A stretch of 64,000 nucleotides of DNA. It comes from Pictodentalium vernedei (taxonomy: Eukaryota; Mollusca; Scaphopoda; Dentaliida; Dentaliidae). The position numbers and the translations under genes are program-made. Positions 11,679-23,348 of the stretch are shown piece by piece. The stretch covers positions 65,045,741-65,109,740 of the forward strand of contig CM062289.1 in assembly GCA_031216915.1 (NCBI GenBank), given 5' to 3'. Every line of letters begins with the position of its first letter. Within the stretch, counting starts at the first letter, position 1. The notes under the pieces were generated by a model. The model had not been told where the DNA came from, made no database searches, and worked only from the letters and a program-made list of their open reading frames with translations.

Positions 11679-12691
11679 TCAATAGCGTGTATGTCCACCG
11701 TTTGCCTCTTGGATGGCAAGATATCGACGGCGCATGGACCTGATAAGTCTCTGGATGTCACCCTGTGGTATTGCGTTCCACTCCTGCCTTAGAACATTAT
11801 GTAAATCGCCTAACGTCTGGAGATCAGGAAGTCGTACTCGACGGTCCAGTTGATCCCAAAGATGCTCGATTGGCGACAAATCTGGCGGACGTAGGGGCCA
11901 GGGAAGACGTTCAATGCTCTGCTCCTCAAGAAAGTCACGACAGATATGCGCCACGTGACGTCAGGCATTGTCTTGCTGGAATAAGTGCAATCCGACGTTA
12001 ATGTTGAACAACGGGACAACAACAGCGTTAAGAATTTCGTCCCAATATCGCTGTCCATTCAGATTACCATCGATGAAGATCAACTGTGTTCGATGGTGCA
12101 AGGAAAGTCCTGCCCAAACCATTACACCACTCCCGCCGAAACGGTCGCATTCCCGCATTCAAGCATCAGAAAACCGTTCTCCTCGTCGGCGATACACTCT
12201 TGCCGTACCATCAACGCGCCGTAGACAAACTCGTGATTCATCACTAAAAAGAGCTGTGCTCCAAGGCAGCTGAGTCCACCGAACAAGTGACGTACCCATA
12301 CCATTCTGACGGTACGATGACGTTGGGTAAGGATTGGTCCATGGTATGGACGCCTACTTCGGATGCCGTGTTCAGCGAGTCTGTTGCGAACAGTTTGTGC
12401 ACTGATTTTATTGTTAGTTCTACCAGGAGAAATTGCAGCTATCCTCGTCACCGGAAGGAAGCGATCCCGCAAGTGAGTCGTCCTGATGTGTCGGTCTTGT
12501 GCAGGGTTCGTAACTCTTAGTCGATCTGAACGCGATCGATTGGCAGGAGATACAGTGGTTCGATACCTTCCATTGAGACGGTAAATGGTGGCCACAGTGA
12601 CTCCGAACTCAGCAGCGAACTAATCTGGAGGTATCCCAGCCTCATGCACACCAATGGCACGCAACCTTTGATTTTTGGTTAATCTTGGCAT
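11679..12691 (-). pseudogene. Tc1-like transposase pseudogene
   Basis: On the minus strand an ATG at 12691 opens MPRLTKNQRLRAIGVHEAG, a helix-turn-helix start. A TAG stop follows after 23 codons. Then come the paired-type DNA-binding region, the LAEHGIRSRRPY segment, a GGSGVMVWAG block, a QQDNA block and the final LPWPLRPPDLSPIEHLWD signature of the DDE_3 catalytic domain. At least two frameshifts separate the blocks. Total length, about 337 codons, is normal for Tc1 transposases, which cut and paste DNA at TA sites. It is non-functional here and I could not define terminal inverted repeats. Confidence 0.88.
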
Positions 12692-13599
12692 TTTTTTAAA
12701 GTGTCGGAAGACAACAAATAGCGTGTTTGCTCAATAACCCAGGCTTTCTAGCACAACATAACACAAAGAAACTCGTCGATCACCCATTCAATTTGTCATT
12801 CTCGGGTAGCACGCGCTATTTTGCAATCCGTAGAAAAAATTGTACACGGTTGGGTGGACAACAACAGCATGTCATTAAACTCTTTGCACGACTTCTTGTC
12901 CACAAACAGGCAATATTAGAACTATTACATTTCATCCTTTATGATATTTTTTTCGAATTTGTTTCTATTATACTTTCTTTTTTGACTCAGTATATATACA
13001 TAATTTCAGGTTTTAAGACAGCACAAAATGAGAGTGTAACGATGTGACAACTAACGCATGTCAGTTTCATGCGTGTGTCGAATCGTTCAACTACCGCTTA
13101 CTAGCAATAAGTATGCCAAACAAGCTACATTTGGTATGCGTGGATGCAGGATTGCTTCGTGACGAACATATCCAAAATTCGCTACTATCCGCCTTGGGGA
13201 AAATTTTACAGCGATTTTTCAAAATGGCGTTCAATTCGTCTGTTGAAATTGAGTAAATCCAACTTACGAACGAACATCGTTAATTTGCATGTACGCATTT
13301 CACCAAAGCAGTCGATATTTGGTCAATAGAAGATTTTCAAAGGTACACAAGACAAAACTACTCGAGAGTTATCAAATAGCCGAATTGGACTCCATTTTGA
13401 AGAATCTCTGTAAAAAAAAAATTCCCAAGGCGGATTTCAACAGATTTTGGATATGTTCATCAGGGATCAATCCTGCATCCATTGATAACAAATGTAACCT
13501 GCCTGTTACAAATGTTTTGGGGGTTTCCCCAGTTTTCAGCTCTCACTGCCGGACTAATAATGGAAAAGGCTATAAGTCAATTCGACAGCATTGAATGAC
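12692..13599. other. No gene seen
   Basis: Several overlapping short ORFs without recognisable motifs. Confidence 0.5.
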
Positions 13600-13780
13600 T
13601 TAACCCTTTACCCAACGCAGACGATATCAAAATTCGCAATTTAAAACAAAATTCTAAAAAGGTTTCAACAAAACCATATGATGTAGCCCCCTTTGTTGGA
13701 AACTTTTGAAAAAAAATCTTCGACTCCTCAATTTTCAAATTACACGGGCGGATGCGGGGAATTCTAACGTAAAGGGTTGA
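13600..13780. mobile_element. piggyBac-like MITE, internally shortened
   Basis: TTAACCCTTTACCCAACGCA on the left and CTAACGTAAAGGGTTGA on the right. Part of the palindromic centre is missing. Confidence 0.65.
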
Positions 13781-14084
13781 GAGGTCGTCCAACAAAAGTT
13801 TGGGAAAAATTTTGACGTTTTCACCAGTGCCCAAAATTCTGATAAAAAAAAATAAATGACGGCATATTATACTTCAAAATAATGACTAGATTACAGGGGA
13901 ATGGAATATATTCACTTTTTCATGGAAAGTTTTTTTTTTTTATGAGTTCGAAGACAGACACGCTTCCAATGACAGGTAACGAATTGCAAAAATCACGAAT
14001 AGATCGTTAATTCCAATGACAAGGTTTCAAATAAATGACTTCTAAAATACAGTCAACACTAAAGAACTGGACAACTTGATCCTC

Positions 14085-14530
14085 CCATTGGTGGAAGACT
14101 CTGAAATTATTCCTGAGACATAAAGCAGCAGAAATCTCGGACTTGTTTTACCAGAACAGACTAACTTTGAGCAATGAAGAAAAAGCGGAAGTATTCAATG
14201 ACTTATTTTGTAATATTTCTACACTTGATGATGTCTCTTGCAAGACTCCCATTACTGTCCTTCCCACGAATGTCAAACCATTAGACTTGGGAATAAGTGA
14301 AGAAGAAATGTGTGAATCTCTCAAATCATTAAAAATATCCAAAGCATCGGGTCCGTACCAACTGATCTCACGCCTTTTGAAGGATTACGTAGCTTCCCAA
14401 GGAAGCCACTCATTGATGTGTTTAACTGACCCAACCTTGTACCTTATAGTAGATAACCCCGATCTGGCCTCTTCTGTTTGAAATAGCGACTTAGCCAAAA
14501 TCGAACAATGGGCGGAAACATGGCGACAAA
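14085..14530 (+). pseudogene. LINE reverse transcriptase remnant, internally deleted
   Basis: KAEVFNDLFCN and then ISEEEMCESLKSLKISKASG are the segment just before the RT core in CR1/L2/RTE-like LINEs. After a deletion it jumps to an RT-palm-like LYLIVDNPDLASSV and then DLAKIEQWAETW. The middle of the RT is missing. Confidence 0.7.
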
Positions 14531-14534
14531 TTAT

Positions 14535-15605
14535 TCAAAGTAAAGCATAGAATGAACAATCATACACTCTAAACCAAATCAGTTGGTAGATACAATTTCT
14601 TTTAATGTGGGACTGTCAATATTGATGGTTGTTCCAATCTTTGTTGCCATACTTCACTTTATTTGAGCATTTAATTACCAGTTGTCATAATTAAACGCCA
14701 GAAATGACCAACATGTTACCAAATAAATAAATTAGGATAGTTTTCTTATTTTTGTGAATTTGCCAAGAATATTAAACGATCTTCAACATAATATGAGGTA
14801 TATTTACTACAACATGTTCACATTGCGCATTCTTTATTTTTCATTCACGAAGTAACTTGTGCCTCTAAACTTGTTGCTCCGAAATGTATGGAGTTGAAAC
14901 CTGCTGAACTTTCATTATCAAAACAAAAGCAAAACAACATGGCGACATTTAGGATTTGTAGATAACCATGGTTTGGAATTAGTCTTATGACAAAAAGATT
15001 TCTCCTAGTCTGTACTAGAAAGATTGCAAAATACAACCATTCATTTATTTTAAGGTACAGTTAAAACTAGAAGTCCTGTCACGAAATGTGCGCTTATCTA
15101 GGCTTAATTGCGCGTAGGAATTGCGCGCAATTGTCATATCGAATGGCATCCAAAACACGGCAGGTTCTCCCGGTTACGCATTGCAAACACAGGCAATGTT
15201 TCTGCCAATGGACCTCCGGGTTGCCCGGAGGTCCATTGGCTGAAACATTGCTTGTGCACAGGCCATATGCACATAATTTGATAGCCTTACTATGGCTATA
15301 ACGCGTAGATGAACGCGCAGATCGATGTGCTATTTGTGCGCATTTCATGACAGGACGTCTAGTTTTAACTGTAGTTTACTGTAAAACTTTGGTCTCTTAC
15401 TTATGACATAGCAGGCTTCCAGGAAGTGTTCTCCACTACACGACAGTAGTTCCATAGCAACGTTCAGTTTCCACATGTTCTATGTTTCTTTCCAAATATT
15501 TTGGTGTGTAATTTACTGGGGTTATTTCTTTCTAGCCATTTCTGGATTTTGGAGAAAATTTCCTGAAATGTGACTGAAGTTGGGTTGGACGACACCTCGA
15601 TATCA
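14535..15605 (+). repeat. Dispersed repeat, copy 3, split by a MITE
   Basis: Similar to the reverse complement of 2575-3632. A CAGT/TA MITE (15058-15371) interrupts it. The flanks TTTTAAGGTA and TAGTTTACTGTAAAAC rejoin to match the other copy. Confidence 0.65.
15058..15371. mobile_element. CAGT/TA MITE, second TIR type with the same palindromic core
   Basis: TA target repeats at 15056-15057 and 15372-15373. The TIR starts CAGTTAAAACTAGA and its inverse closes the element. The core CAATGGACCTCCGGG / CCCGGAGGTCCATTG matches the copies whose TIR starts CAGTACGTGGAGAG. Confidence 0.85.
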
Positions 15606-16342
15606 ACAAAATTATTCTCATCCATCAGAACATCTGGTCAACATGTGACATAAAACACAAACGTTATAAATCAGAAGCAATTTACGATGAAGTTAGTTTT
15701 TAATAACAGTAACGTGACCTTCGACTTTGCAGCCACGGCTTCGAAATTTTTATGGTTCTTCTTTATATTCGATAACTTTCTTCTGGATGCTTGGTTGAGT
15801 TTGCCGACCTCACGCATATAAATGACACAATGGCATTCAAAGCCACGGGAATATTTGGACAATACAGGGTCATAGAGAAATATTTTATCGTCATTACTCT
15901 TTCAATTTGCGCAAAGGGATGTGATGGAGTCATCGTCTTATAGCCAGGTAAATTAGGTATTGGGGCAATGAATATTACCCCGTTTGTAGGTTGGTCGGTA
16001 ATCTTTAACTTCTTCTATAGTTTTCCATGCATTTTTTCTCTCTCTCTGCTTTGTGTCAAGCAAACACAAAAGAGATTTCCTATTACCCACAGAAGCGATA
16101 GCAAGTCGACCAGACAGAGGCGAAATTTCATTGCACGAATAACGGATTTACCTGGTTGTGAGTCACATACATCCTTTGTTTTCGTACTATACCATGCCAA
16201 TTGAAATCTGTCCTTGCATGAAATTAAAAAGAACATTTAAGAATTCGGTAAATTCTTAATCATTGCAATTGTCATTCCAATATACAGAAAAACTGGTCCA
16301 AAGACATAATCATTACACACTTTGTTACCAACTCTACATCAG
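15606..16342. other. No gene seen
   Basis: Short ORFs only, and no motif recognised. Confidence 0.5.
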
Positions 16343-16343
16343 T

Positions 16344-16546
16344 TTAACCCTTTGACAACGTAACTACCAAAACCGGCCAGCTATTCTCAAAAAATGCCAA
16401 TTAATTTTCATTATTTCTTTCCTCGAGCTCGGTCCAATGAGGGGGTCATAACCTATGTTTTTGAGACAAAAAAAATGAAAAAAATTAGTTATTCAAGAAT
16501 TTGTTTTGCAAGTGTCGTCTGCTTTTCATGTTAGGTAAAGGGTTAA
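16344..16546. mobile_element. piggyBac-like MITE
   Basis: TTAACCCTTTGAC on the left and GTTAGGTAAAGGGTTAA on the right. One arm of the inner palindrome is partly deleted. Confidence 0.7.
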
Positions 16547-16980
16547 TTCTGTAAGGAATCCGACGCTGCTATAGATTATTTGTTTACCGAATTTCGTGGA
16601 GGTTGTGCTCAGACCTCCGTTGATGAAATGTAATGTCCCTTTACTCACAAAGATATACAGATATTCTTTGAAACCCTAGTTATAAATATTCCAAACATTA
16701 AGTATTGAATTCGGCTTGAAAACATCAAGATATTGACATAATCATAAAACTAAGGCTGTGGGGAGTCTTCATTCCTAATGGTAATGTCCGAAAAGATCGA
16801 TCAAATCAAGTGTCCATTGTTTAACATTTATTGCGTTTATTTAAAGAAAATGTATGTTTATGTTATTTTTATATTTAATATATCAGTATTTATTTCATAT
16901 GGATGTCGTTTCCTACAGTTGATTGGAGAGTACTTCGTTATATTATCAAATACAATATAACAAGGAAGATTCACTTAGTA

Positions 16981-17492
16981 CAGTACGTGGAGAGTGGATT
17001 GTAACTAAATTTATTTATTTATTTATTGGTGTTTAAGGTCACATATTTATGCACAATGGCTAATCATGACCGTGACAGTTTTACGGGTGGAGGAAGCCGG
17101 AGTACCCGGAGAGAGCCACCGAGCAACGACGAGCAGCTGCCAGCTCCCCAACGTCGTAACTCCGCACTGCAGCACAGGCAGGGTTAGATTGGTTGAAGAC
17201 ATGTGTACCATCGACGTGCAGTACGTCTTAGTACGCGGCGCCATCGTGCCCCCTTGTAACTAAATCACCCGCGGAATGGAGTTATCACCCAAACGATAAA
17301 TTTCAAATTTTGTATATATCGACTAAAAACACAAGCAATGTTTCAGCCAATGGACCTCCGGGTTTAACCCGGAGGTCCATTGGCTGAAACTTTGCTTGTG
17401 CTTGTTATGCTTTGCAACAAATATGCAATTATTGCTTGGGTGGAATCTCCATTCTGCGGGTGATTTAGTGATAATACACTCTCCACAAACTG
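16981..17492. mobile_element. CAGT/TA MITE carrying a SINE
   Basis: It starts CAGTACGTGGAGAGTGGATT after TA and ends before TA at 17493. The palindromic core is at about 17335-17395. A truncated SINE interrupts its left arm. Confidence 0.85.
17011..17253 (-). mobile_element. 5'-truncated SINE nested in the MITE
   Basis: A 12-bp duplication, TTGTAACTAAAT, lies at 16999-17010 and 17254-17265. Body and tail match the other SINEs but the tRNA-like head is absent. Confidence 0.88.
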
Positions 17493-17697
17493 TATGTTTG
17501 TTTCTAACTAATATTTAACATTAATTGAAGGGGATTCAACATCTCACCGAATATCAGAATAGATTTTTTATTCCAGACCTCCCCAGCGCTGCTTGTCATG
17601 ATTATATTGAAAATAGCATTAGTGGGGTTCAAACCCTTGTCTAGGGAGTTTCCATCTAGTGGTTCGGGTAGCTTGATATAGTTTATCAAGGACATTT

Positions 17698-17765
17698 CGT
17701 CGCGTGAGTGCTAGAATGTCCTACGTCCCATATGGGACATAGGACATTCTAGCACTCAGGCGACG
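17698..17765. repeat. Hairpin mini-MITE, same ends but different stem (family H')
   Basis: CGTCGCGTGAGTGCTAGAAT with the inverse ending ACTCAGGCGACG, centred on GTCCCATATGGGAC. The outer part resembles family H while the inner stem is unrelated. Confidence 0.75.
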
Positions 17766-18695
17766 ATTTGTGTCGAATGAAACTCTATGACAGGGGTTCG
17801 AAGCCTCGCTATGCCGTTTGTGATTATACAATAACATGATTTTCGATGGCGTTGGGCTCCCATACAGGATCGCTATCTGTGATTAGAAGCCCAGCAGGGT
17901 GTGGGGCTGCTCGTCACATTTGGGTGTCCAGTAATGGAGCCAAACCATGCCTGATAAAATCATGTTATTATTATCAATACTTAGAAATTATAATAATGTT
18001 TTTTGACCCTTTTGGATTTATATTACTTCGCGAAAAGAATCAACGTGAAACACCATTTATTAATAAATTTAACCCTTTGAGACTTTAATTATCCTGACGT
18101 TCAAACGTAACTGAGAATACAGTTTCTTCAACATTTTTTAAAATGCGACATCAAACGTAGGAAAGTACAAATAACAAGATATTTTTCACGTTCAGGGCTA
18201 GATTATTTTTGGTGGTCTGAATTTGTTATTCAAACCTTCTTTTATTATAAATTATTGGAGAGTGCCCATAGTAATAAAGCAAATATATATAAACAAAATA
18301 TTATTTGTGTTTGACTGAATATGAAATATAAGCAAGGGAAGTGTTGGCTTTTGCTCTGGTATCCTCGTTTTTGAAAGCCCTGATAGTTACTTCATGCATT
18401 TAAACAGTTAAGAAGTCTTGACAGTAGGATTATATTAGTATTTTAAGCCGCGATAACATTTGGCTCAACGGTTGTCGTAGAGCACTATTCGGGAGAAAAT
18501 AGGAATTGAGGTTAAAACTTTAAAAAATTAATAACAAAAAAATAATTAATAACAAAACAAATGACCATAAAGTATCAAGGCGCTGTTTGATTTCGTACGT
18601 CATAACACGTACAAAAGTATCAACGCGCTGTTTTATTTGGTACGTCACAAGACGCATAAAAGTAACAAAAGGTTAAGGCAAAACACTTATGTAAA
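17766..18695. other. No gene seen
   Basis: AT-rich, with an isolated TTAACCCTTT-like fragment near 18068 and two short direct repeats around 18560-18660 (GTACGTCA..AC..AAAAGTA). Confidence 0.5.
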
Positions 18696-18766
18696 TCGTC
18701 CCCTGAGTTCCAATGTGTTCTATGTGCCTACTGGCACATAGAACACATTGGAACTCAGTGGACGAA
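18696..18766. repeat. Hairpin mini-MITE, family H, copy 4
   Basis: CGTCCCCTGAGTTCCAATGT and a nearly perfect inverse ending GTGGACGAA. This is the cleanest copy in the window. Confidence 0.85.
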
Positions 18767-19141
18767 ATGTTACCAGATTTCCAGGAAGACGAAATGACGT
18801 CATGCGCCGAGCGATACCTTGTGCTAGCCGGTCCACGGGCGATAATGACTGAAAATAGCCATTAGCGACCGCCTACGCTTTTCAGTCTTTGTTTCAAGTT
18901 TATTATGCTCCCTCGGAGTCTGCGTAAATTATTATTCACATGACGGTAGCGCACAATGAATTGATAATAATATTTAATATGATGATAGAATATGAAGCTG
19001 TATAATCACACAAATTATTAAAATAACCGAGACAGTTCGTGTATTCGCTTTGCATTGTGTGGCGGATAACCAGGCAGGTTTAATCCATTGCATTATATAA
19101 TTGATATTTTCCAATCTATCCATACGGGAAACAACTTTAAG

Positions 19142-19345
19142 TCACTGTCTGCCATTCAATGCTCCCGATTCCTCCTCGTGCTCCACTAAGATAGTCTTTT
19201 GTTGTCTTTGATGGACTAACTCGACATTTTCAATAGTATCTGGTATTCCGATTTTCTTAGTTTCCGGAAGAAGCCATATAAGTCCCGAAGATATAACTGT
19301 TGTTATGGCAATAACTAAATACATAAGGCTTCCGTTGAGTTGATC
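19142..19345 (-). CDS. SLC22-type transporter, last coding exon
   Basis: On the minus strand a splice acceptor (TTATGTAG) precedes 19345. The exon reads DQLNGSLMYLVIAITT, then a hydrophobic last transmembrane segment, then LLPETKKIGIPDTIENVE and a charged cytoplasmic tail ending at TGA (19142-19144). The LPET..PDTIENVE block is the C-terminal signature of organic cation/anion transporters (SLC22, major facilitator superfamily), which move organic ions across the plasma membrane. It joins in phase to the exon at 27362-27434. Upstream exons were not found and probably lie beyond the regions I can interpret. The exact family member cannot be told. Confidence 0.72.
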   Translation of the reverse strand, partial: DQLNGSLMYLVIAITTVISSGLIWLLPETKKIGIPDTIENVELVHQRQQKTILVEHEEESGALNGRQ

Positions 19346-19647
19346 CTACATAACAAATAAACAAAAAACAAATATAAAGAAAAAATAAAATAAAATGCAC
19401 CGGATATTAATATATAAGTTATTTAAACAAGTTTAGAAACTACGTTGGTGGAATATGACTAATTTATATTTACATAAGCTGTCAGTGAAATCGACCTTTC
19501 CAATGCCTCATCATCTCTTAGCCTTTTGCAGTACCCTAACATCTCCACTCTCATAGTTTATGATGAACAAGATGAATACATAAACGAACACTATTTTGCC
19601 ACGACATCTCACAATCCTTATGGGTTATTACTTGTTTAGTTTCATAT

Positions 19648-19750
19648 CGGACGAGATATTAGTCAGAGGTAACTTCATATCAGCCTGTGACCGAAGGTCG
19701 TAGGCTGATGTGAAGTTACCGAAGGCTAATATCTAGATCGATATGAAACT
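19648..19750. repeat. Foldback hairpin
   Basis: TCATATCGGACGAGATATTA pairs with TAATATCTAGATCGATATGA, and GGTAACTTCATATCAGCCT pairs with AGGCTGATGTGAAGTTACC. Confidence 0.8.
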
Positions 19751-20482
19751 AACAAAGTACTAATATCTTTATTTATTAAACCAACATAAATAATTACAGA
19801 ATGGTATGAGATCAGCTACAGTTTTCTAGCAGCGTTATTGTTTCCCATTCTCTCCACAGAGTCCAAAGTGTCCTCTCGTAATCAACTATCCACGTGTCTC
19901 CGCTTCTCCACTTGGGAAGTTGCGATATTGGTATAGCTAAACTATATCTTCTCCCGCGTCGAGGAATTTCCGCTTACGACTTTGAATTTTAGTTTCTGTA
20001 AACCTCTCTTCTTTCTACTCCCCATCCACATAACTCTTACTTATTGTCATCATTAACTCCTCGCCACGCACAAAAACTCAGCTTCAAACTACTCACTTAC
20101 ACATGGTAACGCTAATTTGCCGGATTATGTTCCGCGAATAACAATTTTCTATGTAAACACATTGGTTTTGCCTAGCGCCGCATCAAAGGGGCAACTCTAG
20201 CTTGGTTCATATCGACCGAGATCGGCGTCATATCAGCCGAGCTTGAAGTCCTATCTGCCGTCTTCATAATAGAAGGTTCTCAGAAGGAAAATCAACCCTG
20301 ATCACCTGATTACATTTTTAGGATCAGGATCAACTGATTACATTTTCTTATTACTTAATTTTATTCCTCATCTTTTTCCGTATTTTATCTACTCATTTTT
20401 TTCATGGACGATAATGGCCAATTTTATAATAGATACATTTCATATAGCCTTAGATGTTGTGTCTAAAGGCACCAATAAATTT

Positions 20483-20631
20483 ATAGAATATACCCATAGT
20501 AGCTTGGTGTACCAAATGTTCACCACGAGTGATGAAGTGATTTTAACCGCTAGCCTTTGGCGCGCGGTTAACACCACTTCACCAAGAGTTTTGAACATTT
20601 GGTACACCAAGCTACTTTGGGTATATTCTAT
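20483..20631. repeat. Foldback hairpin
   Basis: Long inverted arms: GTAGCTTGGTGTACCAAATG and CATTTGGTACACCAAGCTAC, around a GCCTTTGGCGCGCGG centre. Confidence 0.85.
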
Positions 20632-21572
20632 TTATACCAGGATCGTCAGATTAATAAGAATTTAAATGTTAAATAAATTAATATTCACACGTGCGAATCT
20701 GTTTTTGTTTACATGAGCACCGGTGGGCGGCACTTCCGCTGGTAATTTTATCGCCGAAAGGAAATAGAAAACGAAATGCTCAAATTTCGGGGCCTTTTTC
20801 ATTTTAATAACATACTATTTCGAGTTGTGGATGCTTTATTAACACGAGACAACGTTTGTTTGTTTATTGTTTGGTATGTTATGAGATAAATTTATTTAAA
20901 AACGTAATAAATAATTGCAGCTTTCATTTCTCTATTCACGAGGTGACGAGTGATAAATTTAGACAAGTTTGCATTCAAGGCGAGGTCACCAAAGGTGAAC
21001 TTGGATGTAGTTCCACTGAAGGTGTAAATTTAACTATTGAAATACCATTGCTGACGTGTTCACCACGGTTGGTGTGTAAAGCTAAAATTTATGTCCTTGG
21101 ATTTTTTATATATAGTAGAGTAGGTAATCATGGTATAAAAATATATAAAAATAGAACAGGATCCTTCTACACACAGGGTCTGAAAAAAATGATTCAAGGT
21201 CAAATAACTTAATATAAATATTCGATCACTTGGAAAGAAAAGGGACGAATTGCCCTCCATCCTAGTAAAACATGAACTAGACATTGTAGACTGAAATATG
21301 GATAAAACCTAACATACGTAATGGGAAACCATGTCACCATCTTTAGGGTATAACATTTATAGAAAGAACAGCCTAAGGGCTTTACGTTGAAAATATTGAT
21401 TGATCTACCCAACACTTTAACTTAGCAGCCATCCTATTAAATGCAAGTATGATTTATCATGTTCCAGGACCGGAAAGCGGTCTCTATAGTTCTAAACTCA
21501 ATCTCGCTATCAGCAATGGCGAATAATCTATAGAGGAATGATTCAACCAAACTGGCTCGAAATGTTTTACGT

Positions 21573-21718
21573 AAGAATTGAATGCAATTTTTATAATCTT
21601 TATTGGAGTATGAACGTGTGGGAATGGGTACAAATTATGTGGATTCATACATAATTTAGTACCCATTCTCACACGTTCATACTCCAATAAAGAATATAAA
21701 AATTGCATTCAATTCTTA
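21573..21718. repeat. Foldback hairpin
   Basis: AAGAATTGAATGCAATTTTT and its inverse, plus TTTATTGGAGTATGAACGTG and CACGTTCATACTCCAATAAA. A nearly perfect 60-bp stem. Confidence 0.88.
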
Positions 21719-22487
21719 TAATTACATCCCGTAACTGTTTAAACTACTTTTTACCAAACAACAAAGCAGAAAGACGAAATAAAACATGTACGAACGAACG
21801 AAGCGGAAAACCACCCTCACACAAAAGACAAAGCGCACAACTCTTGAGTTGAGTGCCGGTTCCGTCTAAATGATATTCCAAAGGCAAATAAGCTTTAATT
21901 TTCATAACTTTAGAAATGGAAACGAGTATTTTAGTAACGGGCTTTATGCCACAGTTGGGAAATGCATATCACCAAAGAAACAGCAGCGGAGTAAATCACT
22001 GTGAGAGGCGCTAAAAGTTACAAACCCGCCCAAACACCGCCCGAATTACATTCTGTCAACTGCGCTCTTCCGTAAATGCGGGTCAAAGTTCGACCAAATG
22101 TATTCATTGGAAAATGAATTACATTTGGTCATGAGGTTTCCATCCAGCGGACCAACGGGAATTGAGTATTTGGACCCAAAACGTACAACTACATTAACAA
22201 TGTAATTATTATCAGTTGAAATTTTTGTTCAGTGTTAACTGAATTTTTTTTTTTTTTTTGGTGCCAAATGAAAGATTTTAGAGCCAAATGGAATCTGATC
22301 GTAAACGAGAACAAAATGACGCTGTGTCGTCCATTGAGTGCAACAAGGCCCATTGCATTGCAGATGGCGCCTTATTTCACCCAAGGTACGATATTTTTGT
22401 TTAGTGATACCTGACCCCCTTTAAGTAATTTAGTTTCAAAAAGCCTCACAAAAAATAAAAATATAGATAAGAATTAAAAGGCTGTTA

Positions 22488-22681
22488 TTAACCCTTTACC
22501 CAACGTAACGGCCAAAACCGGCCAGCGCTATTCTCAAAAATCGCTAATTAATTTTCATTATTTTTTTCATTTTTTTGTCTCAAAAACACAGATTTTGAGA
22601 CAAAAAATGGAAAAATTTCGTTATTCAAGAATTTTTTTTTTTGCAAGTGTCGTCTGCTTTTCATGTTAGGTAAAGAGTTAA
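22488..22681. mobile_element. piggyBac-like MITE, centre deleted
   Basis: TTAACCCTTTACCCAACGTA on the left and GTTAGGTAAAGAGTTAA on the right. The GAGCTC palindrome centre is lost. Confidence 0.75.
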
Positions 22682-22796
22682 TGTATACAAAATAATTTCA
22701 TGATTATTATTTATTCACTGTTTATTCACTCAATAAAACTAGTAGGAAATATTTTTTTTATTATATTCTAGCCCGTGAATTATCGCAAATTATCTA

Positions 22797-23345
22797 AAAT
22801 ATATTTCTCGATATCCATCGACTCGACGGATATCGAGAAATATTCCTTAGTAGCTTCCTAAATGACGTCACGCTTCGACGCATGACGTTGCCTTGAAGGT
22901 CGCCTAGAAGGAACAATCAGCAGATCTCTGTTATTGCCTTGAAACTATTTGCATTCGAATTGATCTGAATATTGCACAGTAAAATATCACGTAGCACATA
23001 ATAAAAAGAAAATCTACGCTGTTCAGTGAATATCTGGAATTATCTCATGAGTGTGGACCTGAAAGTTTTATTTTTCACGAGCGCTTGCGCTAGTGAAAAA
23101 TAAAACTTTAAGATCCACACGCTTCGGATCATGACGTCGCCATGAACGTCGCCTTGAAGGAACAATAGCAGATCTTTGTTTGTGTCTGGAAACTGTTTGC
23201 AGTCGAATTGGGCTGAATATTGCGCAGTAAAATGTCACGTAGCATATAATAAAACGATCTACTCTCTTTTAGTGAATATCGTGAATTATCTCATTCGTGT
23301 GGACCTGAACGTATTATTGTGTCAACAATCGCGCAACCTTTCAGG
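22797..23345. repeat. Tandem duplication with embedded hairpins
   Basis: A unit of about 260 bp occurs twice, from GACGTTGCCTTGAAGG near 22885 and GACGTCGCCATGAACG near 23132. Both run to a GTGTGGACCTGAA boundary. Hairpins at 22800-22845, 23042-23122 and 23300-23345 each have inverted arms of 15-20 bp. Confidence 0.7.
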
Positions 23346-23348
23346 TCC